Shown here piece by piece: positions 11,926 through 23,601 of a stretch of DNA of 64,000 nucleotides. Position 1 is the stretch's first letter, and each line of letters begins with the position of its first letter. The translations under genes and the position numbers were made by a program. The notes below the pieces were generated by a model. The model was not told the DNA's origin and made no database searches. It saw only the letters and a list, made by a program, of their open reading frames with translations. Source of the DNA: Xenopus tropicalis (lineage: Eukaryota > Chordata > Amphibia > Anura > Pipidae); assembly GCF_000004195.4 (NCBI RefSeq), contig NC_030677.2, positions 67,852,222 through 67,916,221 of the forward strand. Direction: 5' to 3'.

Positions 11926-12814
11926 GGGGCACATTTACTAATCCACGAACGTCCGAAAAGCGTCTGAATGCGTTTTTTTCGTAATGATCGGTATTTTGCA
12001 ATTTTTTCGTAAATTGTCGCGACTTTTTCGTAGCCGTTACGACTTTTTCGTAAATTGTCGTGACTTTTTCACAGCGTTACGACTTTTTCGTAGTTGCTGC
12101 GCCGAGTACAAAAGTTTCATATTCATTCAAGCTTCAGTATCGTGACTTTCCTTGGGCCAGGCTGGAGATGCAGAGTCCTATGGGAGGCTTCCAAAATCAT
12201 GCAAAGTCTGAAAGTTTTGCCCGCCGTTTACGAGCGCTCAATACACCAGAGGTCACCCCTATAGATTAGAGGAACAGAGCTTCCATTTGAAGCAGCGTAG
12301 GTGGTTTTTCACGGTGAGGGCAGTGAGGCTGTGGAATGCCCTTCCTAGTGATGTGGTAATGGCAGACTCTGTTAATGCCTTTAAGAGGGGCCTGGATGAG
12401 TTTTTGAACAATCAGAATATCCAAGGCTATTGTGATACTAATATCTACAGTTAGTATTACTGGTTGTATATATATAGTTTATGTATGTGAGTGTATAGAT
12501 TGGTTAGTATAGGTTGTGTGCTGGGTTTACTCGGATGGGTTGAACTTGATGGACAATGGTCTTTTTTCAACCCTATGTAACTATGTAACTATGTAACTAT
12601 GTAATACGAAAAAGTCGCGACAATATACGAGCAAATCGTAACGGCTACGAAAAAGTTGCGAAAATTCGCGCAAGTCGTAACGGCTACAAAAAAGTCACGA
12701 CAATTTACGAAAAAGTCGTAACGCCGACGAAATAAACGCAAAAAATACGAAAAAGTCGCAAAATGTTTGTTTCCAATCAGAATTTTTCCCATTCGGATTC
12801 AGTAAATGTGCCCC
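11926..12814. mobile_element. Foldback MITE split by a CR1
   Basis: Ends GGGGCACATTTACTAA and TTCAGTAAATGTGCCCC are inverted repeats. Both arms are built from short units such as CGACTTTTTCGTAGCCGTTACG. The middle block (about 12100-12240) contains CCCGCCGTTTACGAGCGCTC, which occurs inverted in the related element at 17795-18167. A CR1 fragment separates the arms. Flanks share AAA; the true TSD is unclear. Confidence 0.8.
12245..12602 (+). pseudogene. CR1 LINE 3' end, nested
   Basis: The plus strand reads EEQSFHLKQRRWFFTVRAVR then LWNALPSDVV and AFKRGLDEFL, the last residues of a CR1-type ORF2. The frog CR1 3'UTR follows, with GGTTGAACTTGATGGAC, TCTTTTTTCAACCC and an (ACTATGTA)n tail. A short AATAC repeat flanks it (12240-12244 and 12603-12607), placing it inside the foldback MITE. 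It is a 5'-truncated copy with no catalytic part. Confidence 0.85.
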
Positions 12815-13965
12815 AAAGTATTAAAATCAGGGACACCAAATATAATTTTCCATAGAAATACTGGTGATGGTAATTGTCATGCATAACTGCACACAGTAAT
12901 TACCTTATAGTACAGCTCACATTACTGTGTTGTAGATCTTTGGAGAAGTAGTCAGAACATCAAAAACATATTTAAAGAAATACATCACACAACAGAATAC
13001 ATAAACATACTACAATAAAGAAGAAATTCTCTGTGCAGCATAAATAGTTGCATTTATTACAAATCACACCAAGGATGAAAAGTACTTCTACAGTGGACTT
13101 TCTACACTGACCATACACATTATATAATCCATTGTAATGGCAACTGATTTACAGTTTGCTTACTTTGTCATAAAAAAATGCCACTGCAAATTGTAACATT
13201 CACACCATGGATACAGCTGGGGTAGCATTAAGATTAACCTGCTTATGCTTCTTGCCACTGTTTAATGGACAGTATATACCTATGCTCAACAGAAGCACAA
13301 TAAAAGAGGCTTATATTGAAAATGTATTCTGTCTGCTTTTCATCAAATGGTAAAAATGGAGCATGGTTTTGCTGTACATGATAGTGGCCGTGTTTAGCGG
13401 AAGCACCATAAAATTAAGACATACAAAGCAAGCTAGGAAAAAAAGTGGTGGACTTGGATAACTTGAGAAAAGACAGCCTTCCCCATACAAACTTGTGAGC
13501 AAATTGTGATTTGGTAGTTAGTAAGAACCCTCCCCTCCCCTATACAATAGTCAACACATCAAAGTAATCTTTCAACACAAAGCATACAGTATTAAATATG
13601 AACGTTGGAATGGTAGGCTGAATAGAACTGAATGTACTGTATTGAACAAAAAATTATGGTTTGTGGATAATGTATATTTAGTTTCACATAAAATTACAGA
13701 TACAGGCATATTTGCAAATGAGTACTTGTATGTGAATTGTGAAAATAATGAACTGAAATGGTGGACAGATAGACTTAAGTCCATCTGCTGCCTGACAGCT
13801 AGATGAATTGCAGCCATGACGGGCTAACAAGGATGCTTTTGTTTATGAAATTATGAAACCATTACAAAGCAGAACTATATTTCATGGTGAGATATGAGTG
13901 CAGCAACAATCCTGGAAATGGCTACAGAACAAATCTATTTACAGTATGCAGATAATAGAGGTATA
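12815..13965. other. AT-rich unassigned sequence
   Basis: No gene supported; open frames are short and lack recognisable motifs. Confidence 0.4.
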
Positions 13966-13969
13966 TAAC

Positions 13970-13972
13970 AAT

Positions 13973-14003
<31 letters not shown>

Positions 14004-14170
14004 ATATACACACAGATATATATCAGGATTCATAAATGAGTTATACATAAAATACATAAAGAGCAGACACTGTAAAGCAGTACTGTGCTTACAATATTAT
14101 ATCAAATGGTCACTATCCACAGAAAACGTAACATTTCACCTCCTGTCTATAGTATTAATAATTTTAGATA

Positions 14171-14205
<35 letters not shown>
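13970..14205. repeat. Two TA microsatellites
   Basis: Runs of (TA)n at about 13974-14007 and 14173-14203, separated by ordinary sequence. Confidence 0.85.
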
Positions 14206-14208
<3 letters not shown>

Positions 14209-14254
14209 ATTTATTAATGTAATGACCTCTGTTCTATTAATTTCTTTCTTATTG

Positions 14255-14395
14255 TACAGTTATGGGATATGTTATCCAAAAAGCTGGATTCTGTTTTTTT
14301 CTTGATAATTAAAGGGTACCGTGTACTTGTTCCCAACTAATATATTATTAATGAATATTGGGTAATTAAAGTTATTAAATTATTTTTTAGCAGAC
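14255..14395. mobile_element. Fragment of CAGGTATGGGATC repeat
   Basis: Begins TACAGTTATGGGATATGTTATCCA and later carries the diagnostic TTCCCAACTAATATATTATT block of the frog inverted-repeat family seen intact at 49002-49315. The copy is truncated and mutated. Confidence 0.5.
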
Positions 14396-14841
14396 TTAAA
14401 GATGAAGATCCAAATGACTTATGCAGGACACCCCATGTCCCAAGCATTCTGTTTAACAGGTCCCATACTGTTATATCTAAAATAATGCTGTCCTGATTAA
14501 TATCGTGACCTGAATAGCTTTGGTCAGGCCATGGAGAAAGTTCAGTGCCAGGCTCAATTTGAGGAAATGTATTTATTTAAATCCAAAAGTGAAGTGAAGT
14601 AAGGATTAGAATCATATATTCCTAGTGTATATTATTAAGCACAATACAACATTTTGGGAACTCAGCCTTCACTAATTTAGCTCAATCATATGTCACAATA
14701 GAAGGTCAAATAAAAAGTCTGGTTAGACTATTTAATAACAGTTTTGTGAATCATTTCTGCAAATTTGGAGAACAAATCAGCACATTTTTTATTCACAATG
14801 TAGAAAGTGTCCCAGACTTCCAGCACCATTGTGGCCCTGCT

Positions 14842-15039
14842 TCAAATTATGTCTGCTGCAACTGCATGTGATGCATCAGAACTCAAGCTATTGTGCAGAC
14901 TTGCTATTGCAGTTGGGAACAATTGATAGCTAACATTTTCATTTCTGGTGGATACGTTATAAACAGCATTATGCTTGTTGGTGAGAGCATAATGGATATC
15001 TATGGAAATGACAGAGTTTCTTTGTTCAACCGGCCGCAC
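14842..15039 (-). pseudogene. Possible LINE C-terminal remnant
   Basis: A minus-strand open stretch includes YNVSTRNENVSYQLFPTAIA and SLHNSLSSD, which resembles the Y..R..R....FFP.AI..LN tail seen after some non-LTR reverse transcriptases. No other LINE motif is nearby, so this is a weak, pattern-level call. Confidence 0.3.
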
Positions 15040-15063
15040 TGCCCAGACTAACTTGTGTGCAAA

Positions 15064-15228
15064 TCAAAAATAGGGGCTGCACACACCAATTATTTTTGCG
15101 GGTGCTTAACCCATTTATTGAGCCATAATCAATTCAACTTTTCAGGGGTCCTCCCAAAATATTGAATTTGCTATGACTCAATAAATGGGTTTAGCACCTG
15201 CAAAGATAATTGGTTTGTGCAGCTCTTA
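15064..15228. mobile_element. Foldback MITE
   Basis: Left arm GGGGCTGCACACACCAATTA...CCCATTTATTGAG pairs with the right arm CTCAATAAATGGG...TAATTGGTTTGTGCAGCTC, about 57 bp each. TA on either side suggests a TA target. Its right end abuts the next MITE. Confidence 0.75.
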
Positions 15229-15423
15229 GGCTAATGTCGCACATATCGTATGGAAAATATGAAGTCTCGCGTTTTTTGGCTGATATCGGCTACATGTGCC
15301 TGCAGCCGAGCGTATTCCATTCATTCGGGTGCAGGCACAAAGTAGGCTGGATTTACAGTAGCGGGGTGTATTCTCTGCAATTGTTTTTTGGATTTCCGAG
15401 ATTATGCCCGTGTGGCATTAGCC
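15229..15423. mobile_element. Harbinger-like MITE, TTA TSD
   Basis: Ends GGCTAATGTCGCACA and TGTGGCATTAGCC are inverted repeats, flanked by TTA at 15226-15228 and 15424-15426. A 3-bp TWA duplication is typical of PIF/Harbinger elements. The interior is non-coding. Confidence 0.75.
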
Positions 15424-15429
15424 TTAGTT

Positions 15430-15521
15430 TTAATTTATGATTATCTATGGGAGATGGGCTTAATTTGGAGCTTTCTGGATTACGGGTTTCCAGAAAAACG
15501 GATCCCATACCTGTACCTTTA
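15430..15521 (-). mobile_element. Fragment of CAGGTATGGGATC repeat
   Basis: Right-end portion: ATCTATGGGAGATGGGCTTAA, GGAGCTTTCTGGATTACGGG and GGATCCCATACCTGTAC. It follows the preceding MITE directly. Confidence 0.7.
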
Positions 15522-15529
15522 ATAAATAA

Positions 15530-16780
15530 CAGAAGTGCGTGCACAAACATACATCTATTGTAGAGGGCTCACACTTGCACTTGGGGTCATAAATGATGAT
15601 TATATGTATATCTACAGTTGTTTATTGATTTTCTCTTTGGTAAAACCTTTTTTTAAACCAAAATGTTCACAGTTCATTGCCTTAAAGCTGACAATTCAGG
15701 GACGTATATTGCCTCCCTAACAGATCTATGCTTGGTCAGAAATCAGTTAGGAAGACAGGAAAATACAACATTCAAAAAATAAAAATTGTTGGTGAACGTT
15801 GTATAAAATACTTGTGAAAAACAAAAAGCTTTAGCTCCTAGTTGTTGATATGTGCTGCAACCAAATACAATTGTAGAAATCCAAAAAATAGGAAAAAAGC
15901 TTCAGCAGGTTTGCTGCAAGACATTTATTTTGGAAAATACAACATAGTCACTGGCAGAATACATTGATTTTTTGGGAAACATGTCAAACACAAAAACAAA
16001 ATATGGTAAAATAAAACAACAAGGTACCCATAAGATTGCTAATCATTTTTTTCTGGCACACAAAGGTTTAAAGCATATGTTTTTATTAATGCTGAAAATA
16101 ATGTTGTTGCTAAGTTACTATAACAGGTCATCTTTGTTTGAAATGAATTACAATGATTGTTGTGTCGCTCTACAACTTACTGTTGGACTGCAGTGACATT
16201 TCTGTTTGAGCGCTCATTCTCCATTAGGACCTGTGTTGATTGCTTGCACCTAACTTAGCTCTGCCTGTAAAACAAATTCACTTTGATTAAGCAGAAATAA
16301 TCTTAATCATAATTTCTTAATCATAATTTCTCTCCTCCAGCCCTTCAACCCTTTCTTTAATGTTCTGTATACATGCTTGTCATAAGAGGGTACGACTCTC
16401 TAGCTGAAGGTCATGTTGTTTTCTAATTTTAAGATATTAAATGTCGTCCGTCACAGTCACGGGGAGCCTTTCATTATTCACAGAATGTTGCCCATGTATT
16501 AGGTGTCCCGCTTTTATGTTATGAATAGCAATCCTATACCTCTTGTGTGATAAACAATATGGAATGACAGAACTTTCCTTTTAATTATCTTAGCCCAAGA
16601 AGTCAAGAGCCTTGTCTACATAGAAAATTAATTAAAAATAGAGCATATGAACACGACGCTCAGTTTCTCCCCATTAAGTGATATTGCCTTTTTTTTTTTT
16701 TTTTGCTCATTCGTGGAATAAAGCTCCTATGCACAATATATTGGTATCTGCAGGGGAGCTGCAACCTGTTACTTCAGACA
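15530..16780. other. Unique-looking sequence, possible CNE
   Basis: No gene supported. The part at 16250-16660 is non-repetitive, has AT-rich homeodomain-like TAATCATAATTTC duplicated at about 16306-16330, and no decay hallmarks; it is a reasonable candidate conserved non-coding element. This is impression only. Confidence 0.3.
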
Positions 16781-16787
16781 CAAATGC

Positions 16788-17096
16788 TGTACAGGTATGG
16801 GATCTGTTACCCAGAATGCTTGGGACCTTGGGTTTTCCGGATAAGGAGTCTTATTGTAATTTGCATCTTTGTACTTCTACTATCTACCAAGAAATAATTT
16901 AAATGTTAATTAAACCCCATAGGGTTGTTATATTTTAATAAGGATTAATAATATTTTAGTTAGGAACAAAAAAGGAAAATATGGTTTAAAAAGGAAATGT
17001 GGTTTACATTTTTGTATTATTTGATTAAAATAGGTCTGGGGAAGATGTCCAGTTTGTAATTCTGAGCTTTCTGGATAATAGGTCTCTGTATAACTG
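16788..17096 (+). mobile_element. CAGGTATGGGATC inverted-repeat MITE
   Basis: Starts ACAGGTATGGGATCTGTTAC and GGTTTTCCGGATAAGGAG; ends with GAGCTTTCTGGATAATAGG and a mutated terminus. It is a near full-length copy of the abundant frog MITE family, about 310 bp. Confidence 0.75.
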
Positions 17097-17744
17097 ATCG
17101 CAGACCTCTATAATGCCCTTCTGTTGAATGGTATTCTTTTCAACAGCCGTAACTCATTGACCATTACTCACGTCACGTAATGATGCAACGTGCCCAGTGT
17201 TGTTCGTAGTTCAAAGGTGTAAATTAATATATTTATAAAAGGTTTCCATAACCTCCCTAATATGTTTGCAAGTTTAGATTAGAAATTGTTTAGATTTTGA
17301 AATTATAGTTGGCATAGGCAAAGGCTTTGTACCTGTAAGCATTTTTGAATTATGCTCTATGTATTGCATTGTATGGCGACCTCTCTGTTTACTAAACTCT
17401 TGCTTATTTTGTGATCTGTAAACACAGGGACAGACACCAGTGCTGGATAAAGGAAAAAGTAATTTTGATCTAAATTAACAATGTTGGTCTCTATCTCATG
17501 AACAAAACAATAGTAAAAAAATTGTGTTGTATTAGTAAATGGATTGCAAATCTTTCTAGGGTTTGCAGTCAGTAGTGCTAAAGCCACAATCAGCCTCTTT
17601 TATACCTCCCAAATGTCCCGATTTTTGTGGGACAGACCCTCTTTTGACAGATCAGCCCACAGTCCGCAATTCTTACTGAAAAGTCCCTCATTTCTCTTCG
17701 ATCTCCTGCACTGAAGCTAAAAAAGATACAAATTTAATTAAAAA

Positions 17745-18300
17745 GTAGCTTTTGGCAGAGAGCCCAGAAATCTTAACAAGCTTCAGCTACATTTAGGGGC
17801 TGATTTACTAATCCACGAATCCGAATCCCGAATGGGAAAAAATCGGATTGGAAACGAACATTTTGCAACTTTTTCGTATTTTTTTTTAGATTTTTTCGTA
17901 TTTTTTTCCGATTTTTTTCCTCGCCGTTGTGACTTTTTCGTAGCCATTACGACTTGCGCGAATTGTCACGACTTTTTCTTATTGAACGCTAGTAAACGGC
18001 GGGCAAACTTTTCCGATTTTTTTCGCGACGGCTACGAAAAAGTCGCGACAATTAGCGCAAGTCGTAACTGCTACGAAAAAGTCGCGACAACGACGAAAAA
18101 AAATCGCAAAATACAGATCATTACGAAAATAACGCATTCGGCCGCTTTCGATCCGTTTGTGGATTAGAAACATTGTTTCTCACATTTTATTAAAAGTAGC
18201 TTTTGGCAAAGAGACCATAAATCTTAACAAGCGTCACCTGCACATAGAAACATTGTTTCTCACATTTAATTAAATAAGTGGGCTTTTGGCAGAGAGCCTA
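17745..18300. repeat. Tandem array of three ~85-bp units
   Basis: Units share AGTAGCTTTTGGCAGAGAG, ATCTTAACAAGC and AGAAACATTGTTTCTCACAT. Unit 1 is interrupted by the foldback MITE at 17795-18167; units 2 and 3 follow in tandem. The MITE inserted after the array formed. Confidence 0.8.
17795..18167. mobile_element. Foldback MITE, right end trimmed
   Basis: Left end AGGGGCTGATTTACTAATCC; the right end stops at GTGGATTAG, lacking the outer 12-13 bases. Arms are built from CGACTTTTTCGTAGC-type units and share the CCCGCC/GTTTAC core with 11926-12814. Confidence 0.8.
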
Positions 18301-18597
18301 GAAAGTTAACAATTGTAACTAACTAACTAATTGTAACTAATAAGCTAAACAGGTCTCTTGATAAAATGGCCTCTAATAGTGAAGTACTGTCATTCACTTA
18401 ACTCCACAGAAGGGAAATTCTCATTCTTGCACAAAGGATAACTGTTTTCCCATTCAGCTCTTGCGGTTGTGATTTTTGCTCAGCTTCTCTCTCCTTCTTT
18501 CTTGTTCCTGCTCCAGGCTTTGCCCTTCTCTCAATGCTTGTAGTATTACCAATGTCTCCTCTCTCTGTAGCTAATTCACTGGTTACTACAGGTGCTG

Positions 18598-18748
18598 TTA
18601 AAGGGCCAGTAAAGTCTTTCCTAACTCCCATTCCCATACAAATAATATACCTCAGTAAGGTCAATAAATGGTGATGCATGGTGAATAATTAGATTTGGGG
18701 AACAGAGGGAGAGGTTGGTGCTTGGTTCTTGTGTTACTGTTCCTTTAA
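18598..18748. mobile_element. Short T2-like MITE, 151 bp
   Basis: TTAA at both ends (18598-18601, 18745-18748) with inverted termini TTAAAGGGCCAGTAA and, inverted, TTAAAGGAACAGTAA. Non-coding. Confidence 0.75.
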
Positions 18749-18749
18749 G

Positions 18750-19970
18750 GGGGTTTCAAGTTGCTTTTTTTCCATTGGAATTTTAAACAGGACCTTTGCA
18801 TAGGCCTAAAATCATAGCTTTACAATTATGCTGGATTTTATGCAGCAATCCTGAGTGTCGATATGGCAATGGTGTTTTACATTTGATAAATAGGCCAATT
18901 GTATGTATATTTTTAGGATACTTAGCTTTACTGATTTTAAAGATTCAAGGTTTGGTTTTTTTTGCATTTTGCACAGTGTTCAGTTGTGTACAAATAGCCA
19001 CAGTCATCTACACTTTGTTATGGGGCAGAGGATCTGTGGCTCCCCTTCCAGCATTGTTTTGGTGAGGGACAGGTGGGGGGAGACACATATATGCGGTCTT
19101 GTGCCTCAGTGTTCTTGCAGTTGAATCCTGGGGCTTTGCAAATGAGGCCAATCAACTGAGATGGCTAATTGATAAAAAAATATTTGAGAAATGAGCCTTG
19201 TATTGTGACTGTGTATAAAAATGTCACCACTAGGAGTCACTGTTGCACCATGTTGAGGAAGAATTAGGCATTGTGGCAAGATGAATAAATGAACAGCAGA
19301 GCAAATTAGAAAGTGTACTGTTTATAACAGAAGAGGCATAAAGCCACTAAATGCAATACATAACAGTAAGGTTAATATACTGCTGTAAAAGCATATCATT
19401 ATATGCTAACATTGTTGCTCTGTTAGTATACCTGTATAAAGGCGTTTAGCTAATTAGTGTAATAAATTGCCCCTATGGAATGAAACGCTCATGTGTTGGC
19501 TGCGACATTGCTTAGATTGTCTGTTCAATATATCACCTGTAAAATCAAAAAACAGGGCAACAATGACACATTCAAGACATGATTTGAGAATGTGAAAAAG
19601 TTTTCTGGGACTCATGCAGTAAAGGGAAAGTGTCATAGTTCTGCAGCAATACAATTACCAAAGATTGCTGGGGCTACGTAAAGTCAACTTGTGAGGAATC
19701 ATTCCCCTGTTTGTGCCACTGCTGGTTTTGAATCAGATTCCTCTTCCCTATTCAAACAGAGCTATAGGCTTACCTTGTTCTGAGGTTCCTATGCATACCC
19801 CTAGTGCTGTTAATTACCCCTGACCAATGAACTGGGTCCTTCTATGGAAATTTTAGACATATTCCTAGCAATCTGCTCCAAACCCCACTAACATTTTAAA
19901 GTAACGCAATAATTCCACAAATAATTCCACCTTAACAGGGACACTAGTGAGGTATGCAGAAATCCATATT
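18750..19970. other. Unassigned non-coding sequence
   Basis: No gene or repeat boundary supported. Confidence 0.4.
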
Positions 19971-19974
19971 GGTG

Positions 19975-20113
19975 GCACAACAATCCTATTGGGTTTATTT
20001 AATGTTTAATTAATTTTTATTAGACAAAGTATGGTGATCCAGCTTATGGAATGATCCCTTATATGGAAATCCCCTGGTCCCGAGCATTCTGGGTAATAGG
20101 TCTCATACTCAGT
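19975..20113 (-). mobile_element. Fragment of CAGGTATGGGATC repeat
   Basis: Inverted partial copy: AACAATCCTATTGGGTTTAT, then TGGTCCCGAGCATTCTGGGT and AGGTCTCATAC. Confidence 0.65.
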
Positions 20114-20685
20114 TTCGGTTTATTATCCAAAAAACAAAACTAGTTACATCCATGCACACTTGTGTTCACAATAAAAGAAAGAGTTTTAGTTCAGTGTTTG
20201 TTAGCAAAGACAATATACTCATAGTCTCTATTAAATCTGTAATTTTCAACCAGCTTCCTAATGCATTTCCTTTTGAGTAGGTGTTATAACAATATCTGTC
20301 ACATAAAACAATGTATTTGGAGGAAAGCCCTCAAGTACTCCATAAGCAGCTGTTTTCTCCATGTACAACAAACATCTGTGACTACTTTAACTGAAAGATG
20401 AGAGTATGGTAGGCAACTGCATTTTAATTAGGATGGGAGGAATGCAAATTAAATTTGCATCACTAAGCTACTTACACAAGGACACCCTATTCATAAAACA
20501 AAGAAATGCAAATGAATTGTGTATTGGTGGGCTTCAAGTCACTTTGGTGCCTGCATAAGGATATTTAATGAGATTAAATTTAATGAGACTAAATTCCTGG
20601 ATTCCATGGATTTTGCGTAGAAGGTATACAAATGAAAGAACCAGAGCGTATGAGGGGGTATACAAGTGAAAGAACAGGGTGAGGA

Positions 20686-21006
20686 GAGGGTTGTCACCCA
20701 GCTAATATTTTAAAGGCCTAGGCTGTAAAACACTAGTCAAGGCCAGGACCAATATTACAAATTTACAGGCAATGTAGTTGCTGGTAAATTTGTAATTCCC
20801 TTAAAATAAGCCCCTGGCCTGCCTTTAATCTGTCCCCAATCTAGCCCAAACTTCTTTTCTTCCCAGATCCTTTCCTCTGGTTGTTGCGCATCATAGCCTG
20901 CCCCTTTTATGTCATCAACCCACCCCTTTTATGGCATTGCCCCGCCCCTTTTGTTCCCACCTCCCAACCAGCTGATAACAGTTATTTAGAAAGGTGGCAA
21001 CCCTAG
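20686..21006. mobile_element. hAT-like element, GGTTGCCACC ends
   Basis: Inverted ends AGGGTTGTCACCC and AGGTGGCAACCCT surround a C-rich non-coding interior (TGCCCCTTTTATGTCATC repeated with variation). Flanks GTGAGGAG and GTGAGAAG match 7 of 8, suggesting a decayed hAT TSD. Confidence 0.55.
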
Positions 21007-21716
21007 GTGAGAAGGACTGACAGGACACAAAAGGCCCTATCACTTTGCAATAAATTCAGGGAAATATAAAGTATTTTCATACCTTATCTTACACACATAG
21101 CATCAGAGTTCTCAATTCTTGCTCAAGGAATGATGGAATGAATTATCCAAATAACTCCTTTATATCCCCGGGCCAACAAAGCATCCATGTTTTACTAGCA
21201 CAGATAATGCTTTAAGAGGCAGTAAAGCAAAATATTGTTTGTTCTCATTCAAAATTATAGGTAAGTTGCAGGTTGTTCCATTGCATTATTATTATTTGAT
21301 TTAGTATTATTGCCTATTAACTATTAAACATGCATGCAAGATAACCATCACAATCTGGGATTAACCAATGACAATCTGCATCCAATGAAACTACTCCCCT
21401 TTTATGGACCGTCGGTCCTCTGCTCACAATTCACTGCTTTAATACCTTGTGTGGAGCCACAAGCAAACTCTGTGACTTTCCTTCAAACGTGTGTAATGAG
21501 CGCAAGTTCTACATTTTTGTGATCTCCTCTTCCCATGTTATCCTTAATCCAGTTGTACATTAAATAAATACAAGGAGAGTAACTGACATAAAAGAGCAGC
21601 CTGTAAAGTATTGAATAGGACTTACATTTTTGGTTTTAAGGGAATGCCAGGTACCCATTTACTACATACTACCAATATCTGACAGGACCCCTACCATCAT
21701 ACAGATGATCCCTACC

Positions 21717-22110
21717 TTAAAGGGGTGGTTCACGTTTCAGTTCATTTTTAGTATGTTATAGAATGTACTATTCCTAGCAATTGGTCTTCGTTATTTATTT
21801 TTAATATATAATAATTATTCACTTTTCACTTTTACATCTTTCCAGCTTTCAAGTGGGGGTAACTGACCCAAAGATCAAAAAACAATTGCTCTGTGAGGCT
21901 ACAATTATATTATTATTATTGTTACTTGTGATCTTTTTATATAATCCTTCTCCTATTTCAGTCTCTCATTTAAACCCCTGTCTGGTAGCTAAGATAAACA
22001 AGACCCTAGCAACCACATAGCTGCTGAAATTCCAAACCAGAGAGCTACTGTCCAAAAAGTCATTGTTTGGATGTATAATTGTCACTGTTTGGATGTATAG
22101 ATTCTTATCT
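21717..22110 (+). mobile_element. T2-type MITE, right end lost
   Basis: Begins TTAAAGGGGTGGTTCACGTT and contains family blocks TTTTAGTATGTTATAGAATG, GCTTTCAAGTGGGGGTAACT and ACCCTAGCAACCA. No closing TTAA terminus was found. Confidence 0.75.
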
Positions 22111-23112
22111 ATAATCTCTAATATCTTATATCTCACGTTTGTATTCCTCTACTCTGTAACTCCTTTCATCTTCCATATGAAGGTACCCACAACCAAAAAC
22201 CAAGTATTTTATCTTCAGTTTATGGTGTAAAGTAAAAAACAACTTTCCATAACTGTGTTGAACTTGTGTTAATCTCAATATCAAAACCATGCCATTCAAA
22301 GTTATAAAGCATACAGAGCCCAATGTATTATTTATATTATGCAGCAAAGCAATACAAGCTTGTGTCTGTGCATCTTATGTCCAAGAGCAAACATCATTTC
22401 ACAACAAAGTGCTTAATTAACATGAGGGGGGGGAGGCTGCAGGTTTTCCTGAGAGCACGTTTTTAATTCAATTTATAGAAGTGTGCATTATTATTTATGT
22501 ATGTGATATTTAACTGTCTAATTTACTTGGCTACATGTCAAAAGTTTCAAGACAATACCGGATAACCTAAAAGCCTTTCTTGGGGATGCATCAAGGATTG
22601 GTTTGGTCTCTGAGGAGTTAAGGACTGACATTTATAAAACCTTTCTGACGCAAACATGTTTTGCTATTTATAACATTTGCATTGATTGTCCCATACAGCA
22701 ACAGTGCTTTGGCAACAGATCCTAAACAAAACAAGAGATAGAGAGATATTGGGCCAAGGAAAATCCATCTCCTCTCCATGAAGTTGGAGCAGCTGTAATT
22801 CTTCTTGAAAACTTTATTCCATGTTTCAGCAAATATGCATTACAGTTATTACTTTTAAGGATAATAGGTATCAGTATAGCATAAATAATTACTGAGGGGC
22901 GTAGCAAACTCATCATTACATCACACCTTTATCCACATGGCTGAGGAGGACTGCTTGATTCTACTTTCTATTATTATTTTTACTGACATTCCCTGGATAT
23001 TTTTCTAGAAGGAACAGTGTGGAGGCAACAAAGAATATGATCTTATTTGCACAATTCTAGAGCTTCCTTTAACTAACTCAGTCTATAAGCAGATGTTAAA
23101 TATATTTTCTTA

Positions 23113-23535
23113 AATGGGGTTGTTAACCTTTCATTTAACATTTAGTATGTCATAGAATTCTAAGCAACATTTTTAATTGATCATCATTTTTTTCTTCTAA
23201 CCCTTTGCAACTTTTAATTTGGGGATACCGACCCCAGCAACCAAAAAAACTAATGCTCTGTGAGGCTTCAGTTTTATTGTTATTGTTACTTTGTATTGCT
23301 TGTTCTTCTAATTAGGTCCTTTCCTTAATCATATACCACGCCCTGATTGCTAAGATATTATGGACCCTAGCAACCAGCTGCTGAAACTCCAATTGGAGAG
23401 CTGCTTAACAAAAACTGAAGTAATTAAAAAAACTACAAATAAAAAATTCTGACCAATTGCAAATTATCTAAGATATCTATATTACTCTCTACATCCTAAT
23501 AAAGTTAACTCAAAGGTGAACAACCCATAAAATGT
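23113..23535 (+). mobile_element. T2-type MITE, diverged
   Basis: Inverted ends AATGGGGTTGTTAACCTTTC and GTTAACTCAAAGGTGAACAA enclose the blocks CTCTGTGAGGCTTC and GGACCCTAGCAACC shared with 21717-22110 and 51079-51430. Confidence 0.75.
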
Positions 23536-23601
23536 TAGGGAAAATCTTTAAAACTAATTTTCTCATTTCTAATTATGCAGCATGAAAAAGGTTCCTGGGG
23601 G

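Noticed and set aside
17832..18173. Phenylalanine-rich frames with FFV repeats
   Set aside because: Translation of CGACTTTTTCGTAGC units of a foldback MITE; the same peptides appear at 12589-12792.
17745..18300. CRISPR array from repeated blocks
   Set aside because: Units are contiguous ~85-bp tandem duplicates without uniform spacers, interrupted by a MITE.
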